A program made the position numbers and the translations under genes. The notes under the pieces were generated by a model. The model was not told where the DNA came from. It made no database searches and saw nothing but the letters and a program-made list of their open reading frames with translations. Of a stretch of 64,000 bases of DNA, positions 1 through 7,502 are shown piece by piece (positions within the stretch are counted from its first letter, which is position 1; each line of letters begins with the position of its first letter). The stretch is from Falcatimonas sp. MSJ-15 (GTDB taxonomy: Bacteria; Bacillota; Clostridia; Lachnospirales; Lachnospiraceae), in the NCBI RefSeq assembly GCF_018918265.1, contig NZ_JAHLQC010000012.1:1-64000 (forward strand), given 5' to 3'.

Positions 1-45
1 GTCTTTAATTTCTAGAAGATTTGATATAAAATTAGTATTAGGCAT
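1..45 (-). CDS. 5' end of a leftward gene, possibly an ISL3-type transposase (partial)
   Basis: On the minus strand an ATG at 45-43 is preceded by a good ribosome site (AAAGGAG, 53-59) and opens a frame reading MPNTNFISNLLEIKD up to the window edge. Only 15 codons are visible. A short N-terminus ending in 'NLL..KD' is reminiscent of ISL3-family transposases, but that is a memory-based resemblance from very little sequence. The palindrome at 129-170 just upstream and the neighbouring exporter gene fit a mobile-element margin. It could equally be any other small-protein start. Confidence 0.45.
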   Translation of the reverse strand, partial: MPNTNFISNLLEIKD

Positions 46-128
46 AAGCATTCTCCTTTGTTGATTATTTTGTGGTGATTTAATTATAACTTATGGGATT
101 GTTTATGCCTATCTTTTTTATAAAAATG

Positions 129-170
129 AAAGGTTCTAAACTCTACCCCCAAGTAAAGTTTAGAACCTTT
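129..170. repeat. 14-bp perfect inverted repeat (hairpin)
   Basis: AAAGGTTCTAAACT (129-142) is matched perfectly by AGTTTAGAACCTTT (157-170) across a 14-nt loop, and only a few T residues follow. It lies 84 bp upstream of the leftward partial gene. It could be a bidirectional terminator or the end of an insertion element; the sequence alone does not decide. The rest of 46-358 is AT-rich with no gene I can support. Confidence 0.6.
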
Positions 171-358
171 TTAATGCAATATTTTAAAATGATTCAAAAA
201 TATATTAATTTGTCCCTATTTATCTTTGTGTGTCTAATATCAAGACAGTATAATTATACATTTCACGAATTGAGTAAGCAATTAGAAAATCAAGTAGTCC
301 CAATTCAAATACAATCCTAAGAGGCTTTTTGTTTTATATTCTTTTGACGGAAGTACGA

Positions 359-387
359 TTGAATATTGGAACTTAGCATGATATAAT
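359..387 (+). promoter_or_regulatory. sigma-A-type promoter for the ABC exporter leader
   Basis: TTGAAT (359-364), a 17-bp spacer and a perfect TATAAT (382-387) predict a transcript start near 394. That puts a leader of about 165 nt in front of the exporter start at 561, enough to hold the leader peptide and the competing hairpins. Confidence 0.7.
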
Positions 388-420
388 AATAGAAAATTTT
401 TAGGAAGAGGTGAGAACGAT

Positions 421-462
421 ATGAAAATTATCCGAGGTAACTACTCAGTACAGTTGATGTAA
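421..462 (+). CDS. 13-residue leader peptide of the ABC exporter
   Basis: A short frame, MKIIRGNYSVQLM followed by TAA, starts at an ATG preceded by AGGAAGAGG (402-410). It sits between the promoter (359-387) and the exporter start (561). Its last codons overlap an AGTACAGT segment (447-454) that can pair with 513-520. Translated leaders positioned like this control erm, cat and several ABC resistance genes by ribosome stalling; that role is inferred here. It could also be the remnant of a truncated gene, since the downstream frame is broken. Confidence 0.5.
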   Translation: MKIIRGNYSVQLM

Positions 463-561
463 ACTGTTGGCAGATTGTGCTGAGGTTAAAAGAAACTTGC
501 CAGTAGTCGTTGACTGTACTGCTCTGATGCTTGAAATACAATATGTAAAGGAGTACAGTTA
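446..561 (+). promoter_or_regulatory. Mutually exclusive hairpins in the exporter leader (translation attenuator candidate)
   Basis: Segment A (AGTACAGT, 447-454, inside the leader ORF) and segment C (AGTACAGT, 552-559, between the exporter's GGAG and its ATG) are identical. Segment B (ACTGTACT, 513-520) is the exact complement of both. A:B extends to 9 bp with C446-G521. B:C extends with U560-G512 and A561-U511, reaching the start codon. An inner TGGCA/TGCCA stem (468-472/498-502) lies inside A:B. A:B would leave the ribosome site open and B:C would close it. Confidence 0.5.
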
Positions 562-2249
562 TGCGTTATATAAAAGAAATATTAAAGAAAAACAGAATAT
601 GGGTATTGGTCTATATTGGACTAGGTATATTTAATTCATTTGTGGCTAATTACAAGGTTGACTATTTCCAGAAGGTTATTGATGGATTGGCTGATAGAAC
701 ACTTGCATTTGCAGGAGTTGCAACATATGGCTTTATTTTGCTGGTAAATTATTGTATGAATTATCTGGATAATTACCCTGAAAAGAAGTTGGAACATGGT
801 ATTTATCTGGATTTTAAGCTTTTGTCACTTAGAAAAATAAGTACAATAGATTATATGGAATATCAGAAAATAGGTACGGGCAAACTTGTTCAAAGGATTG
901 AGAATGGTTCAGCAGCAGGAAGAAATGTATTATTCAATTTCTGGTTGTGTTTGATTCGTGACTTACTTCCTACCATTGGTTTTAGTATATACTTTATTTG
1001 GAAAATAGATGAAAAAGTTACTTATGTACTGTTTGTAGGCTATACGGTTATTTTTATAATAACCAATATTCTATTGAAGTTTCTTTATAAAATAAAAGAA
1101 AAGATTTTGAATAGTGAAGAACTATTAAATCACTATTTGGTCAGAGGCTATATGGAAATGTTGGTATTTCGTATGAGCAAACAGTTCCCGGGTGAAATAA
1201 AGAAGACTTGTAATGCAAAAGAGGATATTGTTTCATCAAAAGTAAAAATGAATATGATTCATGAAGCATTCTTCACAATATTTGCACTACTTGTGGCAAT
1301 GTTAGATATTGGTATTCTTTTTTATGCATGGAAAACGAAAAACCTTACAGTAGGTTCTGTGGTTGCACTAATTGCACTGATTGAAAATGCTTATACGCCA
1401 ATTGCCATTTTTAATGTACTTTATGTCCAATATAAATTAGACAAGGCGTCATATAAGAGATTTGAGGAATTTTTAGGCTTAAAAGACGATGTTCAATTAA
1501 GAAACGGTAACGCAATAAATACAAATGTTGGAAAAATTGCAATAAGAAATTTATCATTCCAATATGAGGAACGAAAAATTATAGATGGCTTGAGCCTGTC
1601 AATACAAAAGGGAGAAAAAATAGCTTTTGTAGGAGAAAGTGGTTCCGGAAAATCGACCTTGATTAGGATATTATTAGGGTTGCTAAAATATAATCAAGGA
1701 GAAGTTCGCTTAGGAGACATGGAGTTAAAAGAAATTTGTCTTAATAATCTGTATGATAGAGTTAGTTATCTATCACAGGATACCCCTGTTTTTGACGGAA
1801 CAATAAAAGAAAATCTGGTATTTGAGAAACAAGTGTCAGAAGAACAAATGTTAGAGGCATTGAGTGAAGTGCAACTATCTCATTTAGTTGAAAATCTTGC
1901 GGAAGGTTTAAATACTGAAATTGGTGAGAAAGGTACTTGTTTATCGGGTGGAGAAAAACAAAGACTTGCATTAGCTCGCTTGTGGTTTGAAGACTCCGAA
2001 CTTGTCATTTTGGATGAAGCAACATCTGCAATGGATAATTTAACAGAAGAAAATGTAATGAAATCAGTTATGCAAAAAATGAAAGATAAAACTGTTATTG
2101 CCATTGCACATAGATTAAATTCCATTGCAGGTTTTGACAGAATTATTCTCTTTAAAGAAGGGAAGATTGTTGGACAGGGTACTTTTGAAGAACTACTACA
2201 TACAGATTCTTATTTTATGGACTTGTATAATGCGAATGTGAAATACTAG
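561..2249 (+). CDS. ABC exporter, fused permease/ATPase (half-transporter)
   Basis: A 562-residue exporter half-molecule. Residues 1 to about 300 hold hydrophobic segments of a type I exporter membrane domain. The rest is the ATPase, with Walker A GESGSGKST (about 358-366), a Q-loop near SYLSQD, signature LSGGEKQR (about 461-468), Walker B VILDEA (482-487) and the H-loop histidine 517. It probably works as a homodimer exporting a drug, peptide or lipid; the substrate cannot be told. It stands alone, with its own promoter and leader (359-560), starts after AAAGGAG, and is followed by a hairpin at 2271-2307. Its setting beside an IS-like gene suggests acquired cargo. Confidence 0.85.
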   Translation: MRYIKEILKKNRIWVLVYIGLGIFNSFVANYKVDYFQKVIDGLADRTLAFAGVATYGFILLVNYCMNYLDNYPEKKLEHGIYLDFKLLSLRKISTIDYMEYQKIGTGKLVQRIENGSAAGRNVLFNFWLCLIRDLLPTIGFSIYFIWKIDEKVTYVLFVGYTVIFIITNILLKFLYKIKEKILNSEELLNHYLVRGYMEMLVFRMSKQFPGEIKKTCNAKEDIVSSKVKMNMIHEAFFTIFALLVAMLDIGILFYAWKTKNLTVGSVVALIALIENAYTPIAIFNVLYVQYKLDKASYKRFEEFLGLKDDVQLRNGNAINTNVGKIAIRNLSFQYEERKIIDGLSLSIQKGEKIAFVGESGSGKSTLIRILLGLLKYNQGEVRLGDMELKEICLNNLYDRVSYLSQDTPVFDGTIKENLVFEKQVSEEQMLEALSEVQLSHLVENLAEGLNTEIGEKGTCLSGGEKQRLALARLWFEDSELVILDEATSAMDNLTEENVMKSVMQKMKDKTVIAIAHRLNSIAGFDRIILFKEGKIVGQGTFEELLHTDSYFMDLYNANVKY

Positions 2250-2270
2250 TTTGTCAATTACAGGTGACAT

Positions 2271-2310
2271 TGAAAGAGCCAGCCCATTCAAGGTGCTGGC
2301 TCTTTCAAAA
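2271..2310 (+). terminator. Terminator after the ABC exporter
   Basis: A 13-bp perfect stem (TGAAAGAGCCAGC at 2271-2283, GCTGGCTCTTTCA at 2295-2307) lies 21 bp after the exporter stop. The T-tract is weak, so efficiency is uncertain. The space from here to 2457 is AT-rich with no recognisable gene. Confidence 0.6.
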
Positions 2311-2457
2311 ATTCTATTCTAATAAATTGCACGACAACTTATCAAAAAATAAACTCCCCATTATGGAAAAATGAATAGAAAATGTATAAAAGTGGTAAAA
2401 CGAATAATTATAAAGGTTTATACATTAGACACACTTTTGTAAAAAGGGAGATTAATT

Positions 2458-4197
2458 TTAATTAATCTCTTCAATTCCCGATATATCAGGGGAAGTCATA
2501 AGAGAATAGTTAGTATGATATATTACAAATCCAGGTGCTGAACCGGCTGGTTTTTTGACATTCTTTCGCTCTGTATAATCAATCTCTACTTTTTCCTGTT
2601 CACGTCCTTTTGAATAATAAGCAGCAAGTTTGCCTGCTTCTTCAAATGTTCTGTCAGGAAGTTCATTGCCTTCAGTCTTTACAACGACATGAGAACCCGG
2701 AATATCTTTTGCATGGAACCACCAATCGCCACCGTTGGCAAACTTGAATGTAAGTTCTTCGTTCTGATAGTTATTCTTGCCAACATATATATGGAAACCA
2801 TCGCTTGATATATAATGAAAAGGTTTGCTTGTAATCTTTGTCTTTTTGCCATTATATTTTCTTTTTATATATCCATAGTCAGTAAGTTCCTCTTTGATCT
2901 GTGTAAGATCATTTTCTGAGAGTGCAATATCGAGAGAGTTACTTATTGATTCAAGATGTTTTATCTCAGCATCAGTTTCTTTGATTAGTTCAGACAAAGC
3001 TTCGTAAGTTCTCTTTAACTTGCTATATTTGTCAAAATATTTTTTAGCATTATCCATTACAGGAATTGTACTATCAAGTGGTATTGTAATCTCTTCACCG
3101 GTATAATAGTTAAGAGCTGTCATATTCTTAGAACCTTCAGGAACTGTATAACCATAAGTTGTGATTAACTCGCCATATACTTTATATTTATCTTTTTTCT
3201 CAGTATCTTTTAACTGTTTAAGCTGTAGATCATATTTTTTGACATTTCGCTCAAGAGCATTTTGAACTATCTTACGTAGATCTACAGATTTTTGCCTGAT
3301 ACGTGTTATTGCATTCTTAGATGCATAATAGAATTCTAGAAGTTCACTAACTGTATTAAAATTCTTGATTGTATATGCATCATCATACAAATTAAGAGAA
3401 AGACTTGAGAATTCGACAGGTTCATTCCCTTTCATAATTACATTAGGAGTATAGTTGCCATCTTTAACTTCATTAATAAGAATAGAGAACATATTAAACA
3501 GATGTTGCTTTTCAATGTCACTAAGAACATTAGCAGGAGTATCTGAGTCTATTGAAGCATTATAACATATCTCTTCTGATATAAGAGGACTTATTCCGGT
3601 AAGCGAAGAATAGATAGCTTTTCTTATAGCCATAGGTTTTGAATATACTGACTCACAGAATTCGTCATAAGTTACAGTAATAGGATTAAACTTGTGGGAA
3701 GCATCCGGAACAAAATATTCACGTCCGGGTAAGACTTCTCTTACAGAACTCATCTGATTCGACACATGCTTAATACTGTCGATAATCATATTATTACTGT
3801 TGACGAAGATGATATTGCTATGTTTTCCCATTAGTTCGATGATAAGCGTATGTGTGCATAGATCACCCATCTCATTAAGATGCTCAACATCAATGTGAAC
3901 AATACGTTCAAAATCCGGCTGGTATATTCGTATAATTCTGCCATTATTAAGATGCTTTCTAAGAAGCATACAGAAGTTAGGTGCAGTCATTGGATTAGGT
4001 TTAGTCTCACTTGTAAAATACAATAGCGGGAGACTTGCTGAAGCTGACAGTAATAACTTATATTGCTCTTTGTTATTCTTAACTGTTATTATAAGTTCAT
4101 CATTCTCAGGCTGTGCAATCTTATATATTCTGCCATTGAGAAGACGTTCATTCATTTCTTTTACTATATTAGAGATGACAATTCCATCAAATGCCAT
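2458..4197 (-). CDS. rqcH: RqcH / NFACT family ribosome quality-control factor
   Basis: A 579-residue protein of the NEMF/RqcH family (once annotated as fibronectin-binding protein). RqcH binds obstructed 50S subunits and directs alanine tailing of stalled chains. The N-terminal NFACT-N domain begins MAFDGIVISNIVKEM; a charged coiled coil follows in the middle (about residues 270-440); and the C-terminal NFACT-R domain carries the GDWWFHAKDIPGSHVV motif. The start is placed at MAFDG because GAGGGA lies 6 bp upstream; a start 18 bp further out lacks a ribosome site. It is transcribed away from yicC. Confidence 0.9.
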   Translation of the reverse strand: MAFDGIVISNIVKEMNERLLNGRIYKIAQPENDELIITVKNNKEQYKLLLSASASLPLLYFTSETKPNPMTAPNFCMLLRKHLNNGRIIRIYQPDFERIVHIDVEHLNEMGDLCTHTLIIELMGKHSNIIFVNSNNMIIDSIKHVSNQMSSVREVLPGREYFVPDASHKFNPITVTYDEFCESVYSKPMAIRKAIYSSLTGISPLISEEICYNASIDSDTPANVLSDIEKQHLFNMFSILINEVKDGNYTPNVIMKGNEPVEFSSLSLNLYDDAYTIKNFNTVSELLEFYYASKNAITRIRQKSVDLRKIVQNALERNVKKYDLQLKQLKDTEKKDKYKVYGELITTYGYTVPEGSKNMTALNYYTGEEITIPLDSTIPVMDNAKKYFDKYSKLKRTYEALSELIKETDAEIKHLESISNSLDIALSENDLTQIKEELTDYGYIKRKYNGKKTKITSKPFHYISSDGFHIYVGKNNYQNEELTFKFANGGDWWFHAKDIPGSHVVVKTEGNELPDRTFEEAGKLAAYYSKGREQEKVEIDYTERKNVKKPAGSAPGFVIYHTNYSLMTSPDISGIEEIN

Positions 4198-4341
4198 ATT
4201 GATCCCTCTTTTCAATTATATTTTTAGTTAATCGCATAATTACATTTTGGATTAATATAAGAGTACAATTATCTAAATCAATTTTTTACTATGCTATTAT
4301 ATCAGCAGAATAAGAAAAAAGCAAAATTTTTTAAGCCTTTC

Positions 4342-4370
4342 TTTACGGATGTTCAAAGGTGTGCTATAAT
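4342..4370 (+). promoter_or_regulatory. Promoter for the yicC-remA-gmk-rpoZ operon
   Basis: TTTACG (4342-4347), 17 bp, then TATAAT (4365-4370). The start of transcription would be near 4377, followed by a hairpin (TCAGGCAGATA / TATCTGTCTGA, 4388-4414) in the 5' leader before the yicC start. Confidence 0.6.
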
Positions 4371-4485
4371 TAACTGAAATTATATTGTCAGGCAGATATA
4401 TATTATCTGTCTGATTCTATGTTCGAAGAAATATTGTTAAAAGCAGAACATATAATTGCTTCAAGAACAGAATATGGAGGAAAAA

Positions 4486-5364
4486 ATGATAAAGAGTATG
4501 ACAGGTTTTGGAAGAAGCGAAGTAAGTGATTCTTCTAAAAAAATAGTAGTGGAGGTAAAGTCTGTTAATCACAGATATCTTGATACTAGTATTAAAATGC
4601 CTAAAAAACTTAATTACTTTGATGCTGCTATAAGAAATCAGCTAAAAGAATACATACAAAGAGGTAAGGTTGACATTTTTATCACATATGAAGATATATC
4701 AGAGAACCAGGTAGAGATAAAATATAATGAAGCTATTGCAGCTGAATATATGAATTACTTTAAGAAGATGAGTGAGAATTTTGGCATAGTAAATGATATA
4801 AATGTTAATTCACTCGCACAGATGCCAGAAGTATTGACACTAAGTGAAGCTGTATCTGATGAAGATGAGATATGGAGTCTTTTAGAGAAAGCTCTTGATG
4901 AAGCTTTCGCTTCTTTTGTTAAGACAAGAGAAGAAGAAGGAGAGAAGCTTAAGGTTGATCTGATTGATAAGCTTGATAATATGCTTGCTGCTGTCGATTT
5001 TATAGAGAAGAGAAGTCCTGAGATTGTTAACTCATATAGAACAAGACTTGAAGAAAAAGTAAAAGAACTATTAAGCGATACACAGATAGACGAGTCAAGA
5101 ATTGCAGCAGAAGTTGTTATTTTTGCAGATAAGATATGTGTAGACGAAGAGACTGTGAGACTTAGAAGTCATATTGAGAATACAAAAATGGCACTTAACG
5201 AAGGAGGAACAGTAGGACGTAAATTAGATTTTATAGCGCAGGAGATGAATAGAGAAGCTAATACAATATTATCTAAAGCTAATGATCTTGAGATAACTAA
5301 TACAGCTATAGAACTTAAGACAGAGATTGAAAAAGTAAGGGAACAGATACAGAATATTGAATAA
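4486..5364 (+). CDS. yicC: YicC family endoribonuclease
   Basis: A 292-residue YicC/YloC family protein. It begins with the hallmark MIKSMTGFGR, has the N-terminal YicC domain, and ends with the DUF1732 region (AAEVVIFADKICVDEE then RLRSH). Members are stress-linked endoribonucleases acting on RNA. The start was chosen at 4486 because GGAGG sits 6 bp upstream; a start 30 bp earlier has none. It leads remA, gmk and rpoZ, the order seen in Bacillus (yloC-remA-gmk-rpoZ). Confidence 0.92.
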   Translation: MIKSMTGFGRSEVSDSSKKIVVEVKSVNHRYLDTSIKMPKKLNYFDAAIRNQLKEYIQRGKVDIFITYEDISENQVEIKYNEAIAAEYMNYFKKMSENFGIVNDINVNSLAQMPEVLTLSEAVSDEDEIWSLLEKALDEAFASFVKTREEEGEKLKVDLIDKLDNMLAAVDFIEKRSPEIVNSYRTRLEEKVKELLSDTQIDESRIAAEVVIFADKICVDEETVRLRSHIENTKMALNEGGTVGRKLDFIAQEMNREANTILSKANDLEITNTAIELKTEIEKVREQIQNIE

Positions 5365-5475
5365 ATATTATATTAATGTGTTTTATCACTTGATTAATTG
5401 TCAGGGTTTGGGTATAATATGATGATGCAAGGGTCTGTATATTGCAAATATAAAGATATATGAGAGGTTGCAATT

Positions 5476-5760
5476 TTGAACGGATTAATTAATATCGGTT
5501 TTGGGAATGTAATTAATGTTAATAAAATAGTCGCTATTATTACATCAGATTCTGCTCCGGCTAAAAGAATGGTGCAAAATGGTAAAGACGAAGGCAAAGT
5601 TGTAGATGCTACGCAAGGGCGTAAGACAAGGTCAGTTATTGTTACTGACAGTAATCTTATTGTATTGTCAGCACTTTTACCAGATACTATAGCTGAGCGA
5701 AGCAGAGATGTTAAAAATTGCGTGAATAATATAGAGGCAAAAGGTGATGAAGATGAATAA
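5476..5760 (+). CDS. remA: RemA/DUF370 family DNA-binding regulator
   Basis: A 94-residue DUF370 protein, from INIGFGNVINVNKI through SAPAKRMVQ to DATQGRKTRSVIV. RemA in Bacillus is a DNA-wrapping activator of biofilm-matrix genes. The start is a TTG at 5476 after TGAGAGG. The coding end overlaps gmk by a few bases, implying coupled translation. The C-terminal tail (about residues 80-94) is charged and longer than in Bacillus. The local targets are unknown. Confidence 0.88.
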   Translation: MNGLINIGFGNVINVNKIVAIITSDSAPAKRMVQNGKDEGKVVDATQGRKTRSVIVTDSNLIVLSALLPDTIAERSRDVKNCVNNIEAKGDEDE

Positions 5761-6412
5761 AAGAGGATTATTAATAGTAATATCTGGTTTTTCCGGAGCA
5801 GGAAAAGGAACATTAATGAAAAGTCTTACTGAAGAATATGATAATTATGCATTATCTATATCAGCGACAACAAGAGCACCAAGACCAGGTGAGACAGATG
5901 GTAAGGAATACTTTTTTAAGACAAAAGAAGAATTTGAAGCAATGATTGCAAATAACGATCTCATAGAATATGCACAATATGTAGATAATTATTATGGAAC
6001 TCCAAAAGAATATGTATTAGCCAATCTTAATGAAGGTAAAGATGTACTTCTTGAGATTGAGATACAGGGTGCACTGCTTGTAAAAAAACAGTTCCCTGAG
6101 ACAGTACTTATATTCATTACACCACCAGATGCCAATGAGTTAAAGAGCCGTCTAATTAACCGTAATACAGAAGATATGGATACGATTAATAAACGACTTA
6201 ACAGAGCTTCAGAAGAAGCACTCGGTGTTGAGAATTATGATTATATAATAGTTAATGATGATATAGACACATGTGTAGATGAGTTTCATGAGCTGATAAT
6301 AGCCAAGCATGATAATAATATTGAAGCGTGTAACAAATATTGCGTTTCCAATAATATTAATATAATTAATGAAATCAGAGAGAGTCTTTGTGACTTTAAG
6401 AAAGGAGAATAA
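5753..6412 (+). CDS. gmk: Guanylate kinase
   Basis: Phosphorylates GMP to GDP in the cytoplasm. The protein is 219 residues, with P-loop GFSGAGKGT at 12-20 and the GMP-binding stretch SATTRAPRPGE and YFF. The start at 5753 (MNKRGLL) has AAGG 8 bp upstream; ATG 5747 and GTG 5744 are in-frame alternatives. All overlap the end of remA. A 26-residue extension after the usual kinase end is present. It is followed 3 bp later by rpoZ. Confidence 0.95.
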   Translation: MNKRGLLIVISGFSGAGKGTLMKSLTEEYDNYALSISATTRAPRPGETDGKEYFFKTKEEFEAMIANNDLIEYAQYVDNYYGTPKEYVLANLNEGKDVLLEIEIQGALLVKKQFPETVLIFITPPDANELKSRLINRNTEDMDTINKRLNRASEEALGVENYDYIIVNDDIDTCVDEFHELIIAKHDNNIEACNKYCVSNNINIINEIRESLCDFKKGE

Positions 6413-6415
6413 ATT

Positions 6416-6661
6416 ATGTTACATCCATCATATTCAGACTTAATGGAAGTAGTAAACAGTGAAGTAGAAGAAGGAGAACAGCCTTTAGTACAGAGTAGAT
6501 ATTCTATCGTTCTTGCAACAGCAAAAAGAGCAAGACAGATAATTGCAGGTGAAGAACCACTTGTTCCTGCTAATGGAAAGAAGCCTTTATCAATTGCAGT
6601 AGAAGAATTATATGAATCAAAAGTTAAGATTGTAGGCGAAGACGTAGATTCAGAAGAGTAA
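6416..6661 (+). CDS. rpoZ: RNA polymerase omega subunit
   Basis: An 81-residue omega subunit, which helps assemble and stabilise RNA polymerase around beta-prime. The conserved SRYSIVLATAKRARQI segment lies near residues 29-44, and a C-terminal helix (LSIAVEELYE) follows. AAAGGAG lies just upstream. This is the last gene of its operon, closed by the terminator at 6677-6720. Confidence 0.93.
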   Translation: MLHPSYSDLMEVVNSEVEEGEQPLVQSRYSIVLATAKRARQIIAGEEPLVPANGKKPLSIAVEELYESKVKIVGEDVDSEE

Positions 6662-6676
6662 TATTAAGTGAGTATG

Positions 6677-6720
6677 AGCGCCATAAAGGATAAGAGAATT
6701 ACCTTTATGGCGCTATTTTT
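6677..6720 (+). terminator. Rho-independent terminator after rpoZ
   Basis: AGCGCCATAAAGG (6677-6689) pairs perfectly with CCTTTATGGCGCT (6702-6714) and is followed by ATTTTT. A strong 13-bp stem. Confidence 0.9.
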
Positions 6721-6740
6721 CAAATTAAGGTGGGATAGGA

Positions 6741-7502
6741 TTGGCAGATAGAAAAAAGAGCAGTATTGAAGGAAAACGTGGTGAACTGATACGAATCAAT
6801 AAGTATCTCAGTGAAGCAGGTGTATGTTCAAGACGTGAAGCAGACAGACTCGTTGAAGAAGGTAAAGTAAGAGTTAATGGTACTGTGGCACTTCCTGGTA
6901 CAAAAGTTGCAAATACAGATACAGTCTATGTTAATAATAAGAAGATAAGTGTCTGTGAGAAACTTGAGCTGATTGCATTCAACAAGCCAGTAGGAATTGA
7001 ATGTACAAGTGATAGAACTGATGATAAAAATATAATCGACTATATTGGTTATAATAAGAGAATATATCCGGTAGGAAGACTTGATCAGGCATCAGAGGGG
7101 CTAATTCTCCTTACTAATGATGGTCATATGACTAATGAACTTTTAAGAGCAGCCAATTACCATGAAAAAGAATATGAAGTTACAGTTAATAAGAAGATAA
7201 CAAAAGATTTCATTGAGAAGATGTCTAATGGTGTTAAGATACTTGATACTGTAACAAGGAAGTGTTATGTAAAACAGACTGGTGAATATAGTTTCAAAAT
7301 AATTCTGACACAGGGACTTAATAGGCAGATAAGGCGAATGTGTGATGCTCTTGGATATAAAGTTGTAAAGTTGAAAAGAATAAGAATTATGAATATAAAG
7401 CTTGGTAATCTGAAAGTAGGGACATATAGAAAACTGTCAGATGAAGAGATTGATATTTTATATAAAAATCTAAGAATAAGGCAGGGTAAAAGTGGTGAAT
7501 AG
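6741..7502 (+). CDS. rluF: 23S rRNA pseudouridine synthase, RluF type
   Basis: A 253-residue RsuA/RluB/E/F-family synthase. The S4 RNA-binding domain spans about residues 18-66 (IRINKYLSEAGVCSRREADR). The catalytic motif GRLDQASEG has Asp115 as nucleophile. The downstream run from HEKEYEVTVNK to QGLNRQIRRMC and IRIMNI resembles E. coli RluF (position 2604) more than RluB. The start is TTG 6741 after AAGGTGGGATAGGA. Its last 11 bases overlap ligA. Confidence 0.85.
   Translation: MADRKKSSIEGKRGELIRINKYLSEAGVCSRREADRLVEEGKVRVNGTVALPGTKVANTDTVYVNNKKISVCEKLELIAFNKPVGIECTSDRTDDKNIIDYIGYNKRIYPVGRLDQASEGLILLTNDGHMTNELLRAANYHEKEYEVTVNKKITKDFIEKMSNGVKILDTVTRKCYVKQTGEYSFKIILTQGLNRQIRRMCDALGYKVVKLKRIRIMNIKLGNLKVGTYRKLSDEEIDILYKNLRIRQGKSGE

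Noticed and set aside
93..320. A 75-codon frame near the left end
   Set aside because: It runs through the 14-bp palindrome, has no ribosome site and no recognisable protein features.
228..2434. An 11-bp inverted match (GTGTGTCTAAT at 228-238, ATTAGACACAC at 2424-2434) around the ABC exporter block
   Set aside because: Similarity does not extend beyond 11 bp; a match of that length is expected by chance in AT-rich DNA of this size.
5394..5813. A 139-codon antisense frame over remA
   Set aside because: It is a mirror of the RemA coding sequence, which has clear family motifs and operon context.
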